Assembly (NCBI RefSeq): GCF_002266425.1
Contig: NZ_NPMN01000004.1
Location: 121,769-185,768 of the forward strand
Origin: Tissierella sp. P1
GTDB lineage: Bacteria; Bacillota; Clostridia; Tissierellales; Tissierellaceae
Direction of reading: 5' to 3'
DNA length: 64,000 nt
Below the pieces are notes generated by a model. That model saw only the letters and a program-made list of their open reading frames with translations. It did not search any database and was not told the origin of the DNA. Of this stretch, positions 48,216 to 58,847 are shown piece by piece. A program made the position numbers and the translations under genes. Position 1 is the stretch's first letter, and each line of letters opens with the position of its first letter.

Positions 48216-49196
48216 ATGCAGAAAGTTTTAATTACAGGAGCAGACGGATTCATTGGTAGTCATTTAGTTGAAAAGTTGGTAGAAGAAGGTTATAAGGTAA
48301 GAGCCTTTGCCTACTATAATTCCTTTAATTCATGGGGCTGGTTAGATACATTATCTAAAGATATTCTAAATGAAATAGAAGTATTTACGGGGGATATAAG
48401 AGATCCAAATGGAGTTAAGGAAGCTATGAAAGGTATAGGGGAAGTTTTTCATTTAGCTGCTTTAGTAGCCATACCATTTAGTTATCATTCACCAGACTCC
48501 TATGTGGATACAAATATCAAAGGGACATTAAATGTATTACAGGCTGCAAGGGATTTAGGGACAAGTAGAATATTAGTTACTTCAACATCAGAAGTATATG
48601 GTACAGCAAAATATGTCCCTATAGATGAAGAACATCCATATCAGGGACAATCACCATATTCCGCAACTAAAATAGGTGCTGATAGAGTAGCAGAGTCATT
48701 TTATAGAAGCTTTGATATGCCTATTACCATAGTTAGACCATTTAACACCTATGGTCCAAGGCAATCAGCAAGAGCAGTTATACCTACTATAATTACACAG
48801 CTGTTAGCAGGAAAAGAAGAGATTAAACTAGGTTCATTAACTCCTACTAGAGATTTTAATTATGTAAAAGATACAGTACAAGGATTTATTGAGATTGCAA
48901 AAGCTATTAATACAATAGGTGAAGAAATAAATATTGCAACACAGCAAGAGATATCAATAGGTAAACTTGCACAAGAAATGATTAATCAAATTAACTCTAG
49001 TGCAAGAATAATATGTGAAGAAGAAAGATTAAGACCAGAAAAGTCTGAAGTAAATAGGTTGTTAGGGTCCAATGAAAAGATAAAAAGAATGACAAATTGG
49101 AGACCAAACTATACTTTAGAACAAGGATTGGCTGAAACTATAGAATGGATAAAAAACAACTTAGATAAATATAAAATTGATATATATAATATTTAG
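48216..49196 (+). CDS. legB: NAD-dependent 4,6-dehydratase LegB
   Basis: Extended short-chain dehydrogenase that converts a nucleotide-activated GlcNAc (GDP form in the Campylobacter pathway) to the 4-keto-6-deoxy sugar. Rossmann TGADGFIGSHLVEKL, catalytic YSATK with upstream Ser/Thr (STSEVYGT), and the substrate loop RPFNTYGPRQSARAVIPT. About 326 residues. ATG 48216 follows aggaaggtg; GTG 48207 lies within it. First gene of the leg cluster. Confidence 0.9.
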   Translation: MQKVLITGADGFIGSHLVEKLVEEGYKVRAFAYYNSFNSWGWLDTLSKDILNEIEVFTGDIRDPNGVKEAMKGIGEVFHLAALVAIPFSYHSPDSYVDTNIKGTLNVLQAARDLGTSRILVTSTSEVYGTAKYVPIDEEHPYQGQSPYSATKIGADRVAESFYRSFDMPITIVRPFNTYGPRQSARAVIPTIITQLLAGKEEIKLGSLTPTRDFNYVKDTVQGFIEIAKAINTIGEEINIATQQEISIGKLAQEMINQINSSARIICEEERLRPEKSEVNRLLGSNEKIKRMTNWRPNYTLEQGLAETIEWIKNNLDKYKIDIYNI

Positions 49197-49207
49197 GGGC
49201 GATAGAA

Positions 49208-50377
49208 ATGAGTAGATTTATTCCATTATCAGTACCGAATTTAAAAGGAAAAGAATTAGAATATGTAACAAAAGTAGTAGAAACAGAATGGGTGTCTACA
49301 GGTGGAGGATATATTAATGAATTTGAGAAAAATATTGCAAGATATCTCAAGGTTGAAAGAGCTGTTGCATGTCAATCTGGTACAGCTGGGCTTCATTTAG
49401 CATTGAAGCTTTCAGGTATAGAATATGGTGACGAAGTAATAGTACCTACTCTTACATTTATTGCAGCAGTTAATCCAGTTAGATACCTAGGAGCAGAACC
49501 AATATTTATGGATTGTGATGATACTCTAAATATGGATTTGGATAAGCTTGAAGAATTTTGTATAGAAAAATGTAGTTTGACAAAAGAAGGACTAATCAAT
49601 AAGAAAACAGGAAAAACAATTAAAGCTTTAGTTATAGTCCATATATTTGGTAATATGGCAAATGTGGAAAGGCTTATAGATATAGCCGAAAAATATAAGT
49701 TAAAGGTAGTAGAAGACTCAACAGAAGCACTAGGAACATATTCTACTGAAGGTAGATATAAAGGTAAATTTGCAGGAACTATAGGGGATTTTGGAGTATA
49801 TTCGTTTAATGGCAATAAGATAATAACTACTGGTGGAGGTGGAATATTAGTATCTAAAAGTAGTGAATTATCTGATAAGGCTAAATACCTATCCACTCAA
49901 GCCAAAGATGATGAACTATATTATATTCATGACGAAATAGGATTTAATTATAGAATGACAAATTTACAAGCGGCACTTGGAGTTGCACAATTAGAGCAAT
50001 TAGAAGATTTTATTAAAATAAAGATAGAAAACTATAATCTATATAAACAAGAAATTGATAAAATACAAGGGTTATCAGTTCTAGATTTTAATAAAAATAC
50101 AAGAGCTAACCATTGGTTTTATTCACTATTAATTGATAAAGAGAATTATGGGATTAGTAGAGATGATTTACTAATGAAATTAAATGAAAACAATATTCAA
50201 ACAAGGCCAATATGGGGATTAGTTCATGAGCAAAAACCATATAGACACAATCAATCACACCGAATAGAAAAAGCAAAATATTATATAGAGAGAATTATTA
50301 ATATTCCGTGTAGTACAAGCCTTACAAAAGAAAATGCAAAATATGTTTGTGATATTTTACGAGAATTACAAAGATAG
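49208..50377 (+). CDS. legC: PLP aminotransferase LegC (DegT/DnrJ/EryC1/StrS family)
   Basis: Transaminates the 4-keto sugar from LegB. 389 residues; the PLP lysine is expected in the SFNGNKIITTGGGG block (NK), with QSGTAGLHLALKL (phosphate binding), and EDSTEALGTY. Sits 11 bases after legB. Confidence 0.92.
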   Translation: MSRFIPLSVPNLKGKELEYVTKVVETEWVSTGGGYINEFEKNIARYLKVERAVACQSGTAGLHLALKLSGIEYGDEVIVPTLTFIAAVNPVRYLGAEPIFMDCDDTLNMDLDKLEEFCIEKCSLTKEGLINKKTGKTIKALVIVHIFGNMANVERLIDIAEKYKLKVVEDSTEALGTYSTEGRYKGKFAGTIGDFGVYSFNGNKIITTGGGGILVSKSSELSDKAKYLSTQAKDDELYYIHDEIGFNYRMTNLQAALGVAQLEQLEDFIKIKIENYNLYKQEIDKIQGLSVLDFNKNTRANHWFYSLLIDKENYGISRDDLLMKLNENNIQTRPIWGLVHEQKPYRHNQSHRIEKAKYYIERIINIPCSTSLTKENAKYVCDILRELQR

Positions 50378-50388
50378 GGGGAATCCCT

Positions 50389-51437
50389 TTGAATATACAA
50401 GAGTTGTTTATAAATGAAGATTTATCAATTAAAGAAGCAATTAAAAAGTTAGATGAAACAGCAAAGAAAATATTATTAGTAGTTGAAGATAATAAGCTAA
50501 TAGGTGTACTTACAGATGGAGATATTAGAAGATGGATACTTAAAAGTGGAAGTTTAAGTGATCCTGTTAGCTTAATTATGATAAAAACACCGATAAGTAT
50601 ATCTGAAGAGGATAGAAAAGATGCAAAGAAAATTCTTAAAGAATATAGTATAGAAGCTATACCAGTTCTAAATAAGAAAAAAGAAGTAATAGATATTATT
50701 TTCTGGAATGATAATTTTAATAGAAAGTTTAAATTTAATAAGATGGACAATCCAGTGGTAATAATGGCTGGTGGAAAAGGTACTAGACTTGACCCGTATA
50801 CAAAAATATTACCAAAACCCCTCATACCCATAGGAGATATTCCAATAGTAGAAAGGATTATAAACAGATTTAATGAATATGGATGTAATAATTTTTATAT
50901 GGCAGTTAATTATAAAAAAATATGATAAAGGCATATTTTAATGAAATTCAAAAGTCATATTTAATTGATTATATAGAAGAAGAAAAACCACTAGGCACAG
51001 CAGGAGGGCTATATTTATTAAAAGATAAAATAAAGGACACTTTTTTTCTAATAAACTGTGATATCCTAATTGAAGGAAATTATTCAGATATGTTGAAATA
51101 TCATAAAGAGAATAAGGCCAAAATTACCTTAATTACTTCACTTAAGCATTATACAATTCCTTATGGAGTAATTCAAATAAATGGTGATAGCGATGTAAAA
51201 AAAATGATAGAAAAACCTGAATATGATTTCTTAGTGAATACTGGCATGTACATACTAGAACCAGAGGTAATTAATGATATCCCAGCAAATGAATTCTTTC
51301 ATATAACAGATTTAATAAATGATTATATCAATAAAGGTAAAAAGATAGGAGTCTACCCTGTAAGTGAGGGTTCTTGGCTTGATATGGGACAGTTTAAGGA
51401 AATGGAAATTATGCTTGAAAGGTTAGGGATTAAGTGA
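50389..51437 (+). CDS. ptmE: CBS-domain nucleotidyltransferase PtmE-like (apparent frameshift near 50920)
   Basis: In the legionaminic-acid pathway this enzyme makes GDP-glucosamine from glucosamine-1-phosphate. Two N-terminal CBS motifs (about 1-115) precede a nucleotidyltransferase domain with VVIMAGGKGTRLDPYTKILPKPLIPIG. The frame stops at TGA 50923-50925 and resumes; one more A in the AAAAAAA run at 50915-50921 reads Y-K-K-N-M-I-K-A-Y-F and joins both parts (about 350 residues). TTG 50389 follows aggggga. The donor nucleotide cannot be fixed from sequence. Confidence 0.85.
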
Positions 51438-52075
51438 TGGAAGATATTATCCTAATTGGTGGTGGAGGACATTGTAAATCCATTATTGATACTATCAATA
51501 AGTTAAAAAAATATAATATTATAGGGATATTGGATATAGCTGATAAAGTAGGAAATGAAATATGTGGTATTAAAATAATAGGAACAGATGATAGTCTGGA
51601 ATATTATTATAAAAATGGAGTTAGAAATGCGTTTCTAACCATAGGAGGCATTGGAGATACATTACTAAGAAGAAAACTGTATTCTATTGCTTTAAATATT
51701 GGATATATTTTTCCAAATATAGTTGACAATACTGCGATAGTATCAGATAAAATTGAGATAGGTCATGGCAATTTTATTGGTAAAGGCGCAATAATCAATA
51801 TTAATGCTAAAATATCCAATAATAGCATAATTAATACAGGAGCAATAATCGAACACGACTGTAATGTAGGAGCTTTTTGTCATATAGCACCAGGGTCTAC
51901 TATAAGTGGAAATGTAGTCATAGGGGACAACACACATATAGGAACTAATTCAACTATAATTCAAAATATAAAAATTGGTGACAATGCAATAATAGGTGCT
52001 GGCTCTGTAGTTATAAGAAATATTGAAAGTAATGTTAAAGCTTATGGTAATCCTTGCAAAGAGGTGAAAAAATGA
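51437..52075 (+). CDS. legH: LegH-like sugar N-acetyltransferase (NeuD/PglD family)
   Basis: Acetylates the 4-amino sugar made by LegC. N-terminal Rossmann-like IILIGGGGHCKSIIDTI, then a left-handed beta-helix with hexapeptide repeats and the catalytic His in IIEHDCNVGAFCHIAPG. About 212 residues. ATG overlaps the ptmE stop (TGATG) and its own stop overlaps legI: tightly coupled. Confidence 0.88.
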   Translation: MEDIILIGGGGHCKSIIDTINKLKKYNIIGILDIADKVGNEICGIKIIGTDDSLEYYYKNGVRNAFLTIGGIGDTLLRRKLYSIALNIGYIFPNIVDNTAIVSDKIEIGHGNFIGKGAIININAKISNNSIINTGAIIEHDCNVGAFCHIAPGSTISGNVVIGDNTHIGTNSTIIQNIKIGDNAIIGAGSVVIRNIESNVKAYGNPCKEVKK

Positions 52076-53069
52076 AAAAAGTTTTTATTATAGCAGAAGC
52101 AGGAGTGAATCATAATGGGAGTATTGATTTAGCTAAAAAACTAATTGATAAAGCTAGTAATGCAGGAGCAGATGCTGTTAAGTTTCAAAGCTTTAAAGCT
52201 GAAAAACTGGTAACTAAGAATGCTCAAAAAGCTGAATATCAAGAATTGACAACAGGTAAAGAAGAAAACCAATTTGAAATGATAAAAAGGTTGGAATTAG
52301 ACTACGAAAAACATGAAGAATTAATAAATTATTGTAAGTCTAAAGATATAATGTTCTTATCATCACCCTTTGATTTAGAAAGTATAGATTTGCTCAGCAC
52401 TCTAGGTCTTGAGATATTTAAAATACCTTCAGGAGAAATAACTAATGTACCATATTTACGGAAGATAGGTTTATTAAAGAAAAAGGTAATACTCTCCACT
52501 GGGATGTCTACCCTTGGTGATATAGAAAAAGCTTTAGATATACTTAGAATTAGTGGAACAGAAGATATGATTGTGTTACATTGCAATACAGAATATCCTA
52601 CGCCAATAGATGATGTAAACTTAAATGCAATGAATACAATAAGAGAGGCATTTAAAGTGGAGGTTGGTTACTCAGATCATACACTAGGAATAGAAGTTCC
52701 GATAGCAGCAGTTGCTCTAGGTGCTACAGTAGTTGAAAAGCATTTTACTTTAGATAAAAACATGGAAGGGCCAGATCATAGAGCTAGCTTAGAACCAGAA
52801 GAGCTTAAAGAGATGGTTAGATGTATAAGAAATATTGAGAAGGCTCTAGGAGATGGAGTAAAAAAATTAACAGGATCGGAGGCAAAAAATATAAATATAG
52901 CAAGAAAAAGTATAGTGGCAGGAAGAAATATTATAAAAGGTGAGATATTTACAGAAGAAAATTTAGGAATAAAAAGGCCTGGAGATGGAATCTCCCTATG
53001 AGATGGGATGAGATTATAGGACAAAAGGCAAAAAGAGATTTTAAAGAAGATGAGTTGATTGAGATATGA
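52072..53069 (+). CDS. legI: Legionaminic acid synthase LegI (NeuB family; apparent frameshift near 52995)
   Basis: Condenses 2,4-diacetamido-2,4,6-trideoxymannose with PEP. NeuB barrel: IAEAGVNHNGSIDLAKKLI, VKFQSFKAEKLVT, LSSPFDLES, STGMSTLGDIEKAL and HFTLDKNMEGPDHRASLEP. The C-terminal SAF domain breaks after IKRPGDGIS: CCC at 52993-52995 should be CCCC, which restores P-M-R-W-D-E-I-I-G to TGA 53067-53069, right where the next ATG begins. ATG 52072 follows gaggtg. Confidence 0.88.
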
Positions 53070-54223
53070 AAAAGATATGTATAGTTACAGGTACAAGAGC
53101 TGAATATGGGCTTCTTAGACCCTTAATTAAGAGGATAAAAGAAGACGATGAATTACAACTTCAACTAGTTGCAACAGGTATGCATTTATCACCAGAATTT
53201 GGACTAACATATAAAGAAATTGAATCTGATGGTTTTATTATTGATGAAAAAATAGAAATGTTACTTAGTTCAGATACAGCTATAGGAATATCTAAATCTA
53301 TGGGACTAGCTATGGTTGGATTTGCAGATATTTTTGAAAGGTTGAAGCCAGACATGGTAGTCATCCTAGGAGATAGATATGAAGTATTTTCTGCTACAAC
53401 TGTGGCTATGGTGTCTAAAATACCTATAGCTCATATTCATGGTGGGGAAACCACCGAGGGGGCATTTGATGAAGGATTTAGACATTCTATAACAAAAATG
53501 AGTTGCTTGCATTTTACAAGTACAGAAGAATATAGAAAAAGAGTAATACAACTGGGAGAGAATCCTGACAGGGTATTTAATGTAGGAGCAATTGGTATTG
53601 AAAGCATAAAGAAATTAGAGTTGTTGGATAGAAATGAATTAGAACAAGATATTAATTTTAAATTTGATAAAAATACTGCTTTAGTCACATTTCATCCAGT
53701 TACACTTGAAAATAGTAATTCTAAAGAAGAATTTCAAGAATTGCTTAATGCTTTAGATAGACTTAATGATTTAAAATTAATATTTACAAAAGCAAATTCA
53801 GATACAGATGGGCGAATTATTAATTTGATGATAGATGAATATGTAAAAAATAATAACAATAAGGCAGTAGCCTTTACATCAATGGGACAACTAAGGTATT
53901 TATCAGCAATGAAATATGTAGATTTAGTTGTAGGAAATTCATCAAGTGGAATTATAGAAGCACCTTCGTTTAATATACCCACAATAAATATTGGAGATAG
54001 ACAAAAGGGAAGAATATACTCAGAAACAACTATAAATTGTCAACCAATGGAGAATGAAATATATAAATCAATTAAACTAGGATTATCAACTAAATTTAGA
54101 GAGAAGATTAAAGATACTATAAATCCCTATGGTGATGGAAATGTTTCTGAAAAAATACTATATATAATAAAAAATAGTTTAAATAATGGAATTAAATTAA
54201 AAAAATCATTTTATGATTTATAA
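53066..54223 (+). CDS. legG: Hydrolysing nucleotide-sugar 2-epimerase LegG (NeuC family)
   Basis: Hydrolyses and epimerises UDP/GDP-2,4-diacetamido sugar to the free 2,4-diacetamido-mannose form used by LegI. VTGTRAEYGLLRPLIKRI, HIHGGETTEGAFDEGFRHSITKM, VTFHPVTLEN, GNSSSGIIEAPSF and NIGDRQKGR are NeuC signatures distinguishing it from the non-hydrolysing WecB at 1126. 385 residues. ATGA overlap with legI. Confidence 0.92.
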   Translation: MKKICIVTGTRAEYGLLRPLIKRIKEDDELQLQLVATGMHLSPEFGLTYKEIESDGFIIDEKIEMLLSSDTAIGISKSMGLAMVGFADIFERLKPDMVVILGDRYEVFSATTVAMVSKIPIAHIHGGETTEGAFDEGFRHSITKMSCLHFTSTEEYRKRVIQLGENPDRVFNVGAIGIESIKKLELLDRNELEQDINFKFDKNTALVTFHPVTLENSNSKEEFQELLNALDRLNDLKLIFTKANSDTDGRIINLMIDEYVKNNNNKAVAFTSMGQLRYLSAMKYVDLVVGNSSSGIIEAPSFNIPTINIGDRQKGRIYSETTINCQPMENEIYKSIKLGLSTKFREKIKDTINPYGDGNVSEKILYIIKNSLNNGIKLKKSFYDL

Positions 54224-54237
54224 GGGTGGATTATATT

Positions 54238-54948
54238 ATGTATAACAATAAAAAATTTCTAGCTATCATACCAGCTAGAAGTGGTTCGAAAGGATTAAAA
54301 GATAAAAATATAAAAGAATTAAACGGAAAACCAATGATCGCACATACTATAGAAGCTGCAATTGAAAGTGATATATTTAATGAGGTAGTTGTATCTACAG
54401 ATTCTCAAACGTATGGGGATATTGCTAAAAAGTTTGGTGCAACGGTTCCTTTTATGAGACCGGATTATCTATCAAACGATACAGCAACAAGTATTGACAC
54501 GATAGTACATACAATAGAAGAATTGAGTAAGATTAGAAAAGAGTATGATTATTTCATGCTTCTACAACCCACCTCACCACTAAGGACTAAAGAAGATATA
54601 ATTAATTCAATACAACTTCTATTTGAAAAAGATGCTAACTCTGTGATAAGTGTATGTGAAGCTGAACATTCACCGCTATATATGAATACTTTAGCTGAAA
54701 ATTTGAGTATGGATGGATTTTTACTTAAGGGTATAAAAACTAGGAGGCAAGAGTTAGATAAATACTATAGAATTAATGGGGCTATATATATGTGTAAAGT
54801 AGATTATTTTTTAAAGTATAATGATTTTTACAAAGAAAAAAGTTATGCATATGTAATGGATAAAAAAGCATCAGTTGATATTGATGATGAAATAGATTTT
54901 TTTATTGCAGAGAGTTTGATGAAACAAAATTATCATAATAGGGTTTAA
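54238..54948 (+). CDS. legF: CMP-legionaminate synthase LegF (NeuA-type cytidylyltransferase)
   Basis: Activates the nonulosonic acid with CTP, making the donor for Maf. Signature IIPARSGSKGLKDKNIKELNG-type N-terminus, LLQPTSPLR and the DIDDEIDFFIAE C-terminus. About 236 residues. ATG 54238 lies 8 bases after aagggtgg. Last enzyme of the leg cluster. Confidence 0.9.
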   Translation: MYNNKKFLAIIPARSGSKGLKDKNIKELNGKPMIAHTIEAAIESDIFNEVVVSTDSQTYGDIAKKFGATVPFMRPDYLSNDTATSIDTIVHTIEELSKIRKEYDYFMLLQPTSPLRTKEDIINSIQLLFEKDANSVISVCEAEHSPLYMNTLAENLSMDGFLLKGIKTRRQELDKYYRINGAIYMCKVDYFLKYNDFYKEKSYAYVMDKKASVDIDDEIDFFIAESLMKQNYHNRV

Positions 54949-54971
54949 AAGGTTCTAAGAGGAGAATAAGT

Positions 54972-56249
54972 ATGCAAAACAATCAAATATTTAATTGAAT
55001 ACCTACTAAGCAATTGAATATGCCAACCATCCAAGCAACTATAAATAACAAAAGTTTTCTTATTTATAGCAGATATAATCCTAACAGAGACTCTAGAGCT
55101 TTTGCAGAAGAAGTATACGATTAAAATGTAGAAAATTACTTAATATATAGCTTAGGTCTAGGCTATCATATAGAAGCACTAGAAGAACTTATAAAAAAAC
55201 AATGATAAATATCATATATATATTATTTAATGTAACAAAGATATTTTCAAATTAGCAAGTGAAAACATTAATTTAACTAGAATTCTAAACAATAATAACG
55301 TTACATTTATTATGATGGAAAATGAGAGAAAGTCTTATGAAAAACTAAATAAAATACTATTAATTGAAAACGTAAAAATAGCAATCCATATTCCATCACT
55401 AAATATTATTCCAGAAGAATTTATAGAGCTTAAATACTTACTTGAAGCGTTTCAAATCAAGCAAAAAACAATTGATTCAACAAAGCATATGTTAGAAGAA
55501 AATTTTACAGAAAACATTAATAACTTTGATAAGAATGTTGATACTTTATTTAATAAACATATAAATAAACCTTTATACTTAGTTGCAGCAGGTCCACCTC
55601 TTGATAAGAATATTCAAGAACTTGCAAAAGTTAAAGATAATGGAATTATCCTATCTGTAGGTAGAGCAGTTAAATCATTATTATCAGCTGGAATTACTCC
55701 AGATTATATAATAATTACTGATCTATCAGAATATCTCTATGATATGCAACTAAAAGGATTAGATATTGATGTTCCAATCGTAGTATTATCTACTTGTGAT
55801 AAAAATGTAATGAAAAAATACAAAGGGTTTAAATATATAGCGTTGTAAGAAGGATATTCTCTTGCTCAAGAATATGATAAAAATCACAACCATGAGTTAG
55901 TCAAAACAGGTGGTTTTGTGGCTACTACCGAGTTAGATGTAGCTATTAGAATGGGATGTAATCAGATGATATTTGTAGGACAAGACCTTCCATTTACTAG
56001 GAATAAGACTCATTCCAAGGATACATTTTCACAAGATATATATAGAAAGTAATAGCATGAGGGATGTGGAAGATGTAAACGGAAATATTATTCAGACTTC
56101 TAAAAATTTATATATATCCAAGATGGATACAAAATAGAATAGCTGAAGAAAAAGATATAGAATTTATAGATGCAACTGAATGGGGAGCTAGAATAAAGTG
56201 AACTAAGATAATGAAATTGAGTGATGTTATAGATAAAACTATATTTTAA
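54972..56249 (+). pseudogene. Decayed second maf (DUF115 flagellin glycosyltransferase)
   Basis: Homologous in pieces to the maf at 46343: IYSRYNPNRDSRAFAEEVYD near the start, then YSLGLGYHIEALEEL, the core LVAAGPPLDKNIQELAKVKDNGI, SVGRAVKSLLSAGITPDY, MGCNQMIFVGQDLPFTR, and a tail FIDATEWGARIK. In-frame stops or frame breaks occur at about 54996, 55122, 55203, 55846, 56050 and 56199, far more than one indel. ATG 54972 still has an aagaggag Shine-Dalgarno. The 178-codon frame 55312-55848 is the longest intact piece, not a separate gene. Confidence 0.88.
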
Positions 56250-56317
56250 ATGGTTAAGATAGTAGCGACTAAGGTCTAAGTGGGACCTGTTAATACATAT
56301 AGAGAGGGGATTTACTA

Positions 56318-57568
56318 TTGTCTAATAGAAAAAGAATAATACTAGAACCAAGCTATATGAAAGATTTTAATTGTATTGGGTCGAAATGTGAAGATAGTTG
56401 TTGTATTGGATGGAAAGTATTTATAGATAAAAGTACTTATCAAAAATATAAAAAGATTCAAGATATAGGGTTAAAGCCATTATTTCAGAAAATGATAAAT
56501 CGAGAACATACCCAAAATAATAATGTGTCTTATGGCAAGATAAAAATGTTGGAAAATGGAGGATGTCCTTTCTTAGATGAAGAAAGTCTTTGCAAAATTC
56601 ATAGAAAATTAGGAGCAGAATATTTATCAGATACATGTGCCCTATATCCAAGACACGTAAATCAAATAGATGGAAGATTGGAGAGGAGTGCTGTAATATC
56701 TTGTCCAGAGATTGCTAGGGCTGCGCTTTTAGATTCTAGGGGCATTCGGTTTGAACAAGTAGAAGAAGATATAGATAAAAGGATTAATGTTCATAGAATA
56801 TTTGATACAGAAGGTCATTTGTATATAAACAAACCTGAAAGATATTTTTGGGACATTAGGTTATTTAGCTTATCTTTATTACAGGATCGTAGATATAAAT
56901 TATGGGAAAGACTTATAATCTTAGGTATGGTATACAGAAGAATAGATAAGCTATATTCAAACAATAACATAAAAGAAATTCCGTCTATGTTGCAACATAT
57001 GAGTGATATCATAGAAACTATGGATTTCAAGAAAGATATAGAAGATATACCGTCTAAGATTCAAGTACAATTTGACCTAGCAAATGGAATTATTGACCTG
57101 AAGACTCAATTAGGAATACCTAATTATAGATATAAGGAGTGTATTAATGAAACCTTATTGGGTTTAGGTTTTAAAGATGGTGAAGAAATAGAAAATGTTG
57201 AAAGTATTATTAAGAAATACGAAGAAAATTATAATAGTTATCTACTATCATACATTAAAGAAAAGGAATACATCCTAGAGAATTATTTGGTGAATGAGTA
57301 TTTCAAAGGCGTTATGCCTTTTGGTAACTATAAATCAATATGGGATTCGTATATATTCTTATGTATACTTTATGGAATGATAAAACTTCATATGATAGGT
57401 ATGGCTGGATATCATAAAGGATTAACTGATGACTTAACACTAAAACTTATACAATCTTTTTCAAAGGTAATACTTCATAATAATGAGTATATCCAGGGTA
57501 TAATTAAATTACTAAAGGATCATGAATATGATAGTCTAGCATATATGTCAATATTGGTTAAGAACTAA
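56318..57568 (+). CDS. fliB: Flagellin lysine-N-methylase FliB
   Basis: Methylates surface lysines of flagellin. The cysteine-rich N-terminus (CIGSKCEDSCCIGW, CPFL, LCKIH, DTCALYPR, SCPEIARAALLD) is diagnostic and probably binds an Fe-S cluster. 416 residues; TTG 56318 after agagaggggattt. Follows the flagellin glycosylation genes, so flagellin here may carry two kinds of modification. Confidence 0.92.
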   Translation: MSNRKRIILEPSYMKDFNCIGSKCEDSCCIGWKVFIDKSTYQKYKKIQDIGLKPLFQKMINREHTQNNNVSYGKIKMLENGGCPFLDEESLCKIHRKLGAEYLSDTCALYPRHVNQIDGRLERSAVISCPEIARAALLDSRGIRFEQVEEDIDKRINVHRIFDTEGHLYINKPERYFWDIRLFSLSLLQDRRYKLWERLIILGMVYRRIDKLYSNNNIKEIPSMLQHMSDIIETMDFKKDIEDIPSKIQVQFDLANGIIDLKTQLGIPNYRYKECINETLLGLGFKDGEEIENVESIIKKYEENYNSYLLSYIKEKEYILENYLVNEYFKGVMPFGNYKSIWDSYIFLCILYGMIKLHMIGMAGYHKGLTDDLTLKLIQSFSKVILHNNEYIQGIIKLLKDHEYDSLAYMSILVKN

Positions 57569-57617
57569 AACATGGATATTAGATAGAGTTTTATTTAACA
57601 TATAAGGTGGTATTTAA

Positions 57618-58718
57618 ATGGCAAAAGAATATAATTATGAAATGTATGGACAACCGAGTCTACATACTTTAAAAGAAAGAAAGTTCAATGTTTACTTTTC
57701 AGAACCAGATAGCGGGATAAATAAAGATACAGGAATATTATTACTTATAGCTGGATTTGGTGGAAATGCAAATTCAAATGTATATAAAAAAATGAGGAAT
57801 ACATTTGCAGATAAATATAATTTAGTGACAATACAGTGTGACTATTTTGGTTGGGAGTTCATGCAAGGTGCAAATAATATTTCACTAAATGTTAATAAAC
57901 ATCAATTACAAAGGGACTTTAAGAGAGAAGAAATTGATTATATATACAGAGATAAGGATATATTTCCAAGATTAATGGAAATAGTTAGCAACAATAAGAT
58001 AAATTTATCTGCAAAAGAGAATCTTAAAGAAACTTTGGATAATTACAATGATATGGGATTAATTCAAGCAATAGATAATATAAGTGCTGTTATAAGTGTT
58101 ATTGAAGTTGTAAAGGATAATGGACATAGCTTTAATGAAAATAAGATTATATTATATGGACATTCTCACGGTGCATATCTATCTTATCTATGCAATGCAT
58201 TTGCGCCTAGTATGTTTTCATTATTGATAGATAATTCTTCATGGCTATTTCCAGTTTATTTAAAAAGTAACCGATATTTGAACAGTATGTATGGGAATTC
58301 TTTATTATCTGTTGAGTTTGAATATTTAGCAAAAACTTTAGAATATGATGAGGAGATTCTTTTTTTACCATCATTGTATGAAAAATTAGAAAATCAGTGT
58401 GAGGTTATTTGTTATCATGGTACAAATGATAATTTAATTAGTTACAAGGATAAAGTTGTATTAAATGAGATTATCAAGAAATTTAGATATAATGAGATAG
58501 ACAACGATAAAGTAGATAACAAGGTATTTAAATCAACGCAACACGGGCTAGGAGCTGATTTTTTAGAGTTATTTGATTATACAATAAATAACTATGATTT
58601 TGAATTTAAAAATACAGGTAATAAACAAAATGCAAATGTAACTTATAAGACAAGAAAAAATAAATATTTAGTGGATTATAGCAGCATTGTCCCTGTTTTA
58701 CATTTAGAAAGAAAATAA
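57618..58718 (+). CDS. DUF2920 family alpha/beta-hydrolase-like protein
   Basis: 366 residues. Hydrolase features: LLLIAGFGGNANS near residue 40 (oxyanion region), nucleophile elbow GHSHGAYLS near residue 187, Asp in YHGTNDNLI near 275, and His in QHGLGADF near 315. DUF2920 genes recur in flagellin/glycan modification loci of Campylobacter and clostridia, function unknown; an esterase on an acylated nonulosonic acid is a guess. Confidence 0.82.
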   Translation: MAKEYNYEMYGQPSLHTLKERKFNVYFSEPDSGINKDTGILLLIAGFGGNANSNVYKKMRNTFADKYNLVTIQCDYFGWEFMQGANNISLNVNKHQLQRDFKREEIDYIYRDKDIFPRLMEIVSNNKINLSAKENLKETLDNYNDMGLIQAIDNISAVISVIEVVKDNGHSFNENKIILYGHSHGAYLSYLCNAFAPSMFSLLIDNSSWLFPVYLKSNRYLNSMYGNSLLSVEFEYLAKTLEYDEEILFLPSLYEKLENQCEVICYHGTNDNLISYKDKVVLNEIIKKFRYNEIDNDKVDNKVFKSTQHGLGADFLELFDYTINNYDFEFKNTGNKQNANVTYKTRKNKYLVDYSSIVPVLHLERK

Positions 58719-58847
58719 ATTAAATCAGAAGAACAATAATTCGAATAATTAAAACTAAGGCTTAAATTTAACTTGTTAAACCTAATGTATTATCAAGAGA
58801 ATATAACTTATTCTTATACTATAAGACCACAAAGGAGGTGAAACACC

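Noticed and set aside
49393..49896. Minus-strand 167-codon frame inside legC
   Set aside because: Shadow of a clearly coding aminotransferase frame; no Shine-Dalgarno or recognisable motif.
55312..55848. 178-codon open frame considered as a stand-alone gene
   Set aside because: It is the central DUF115 core of the decayed maf; homologous pieces continue on both sides in broken frames.
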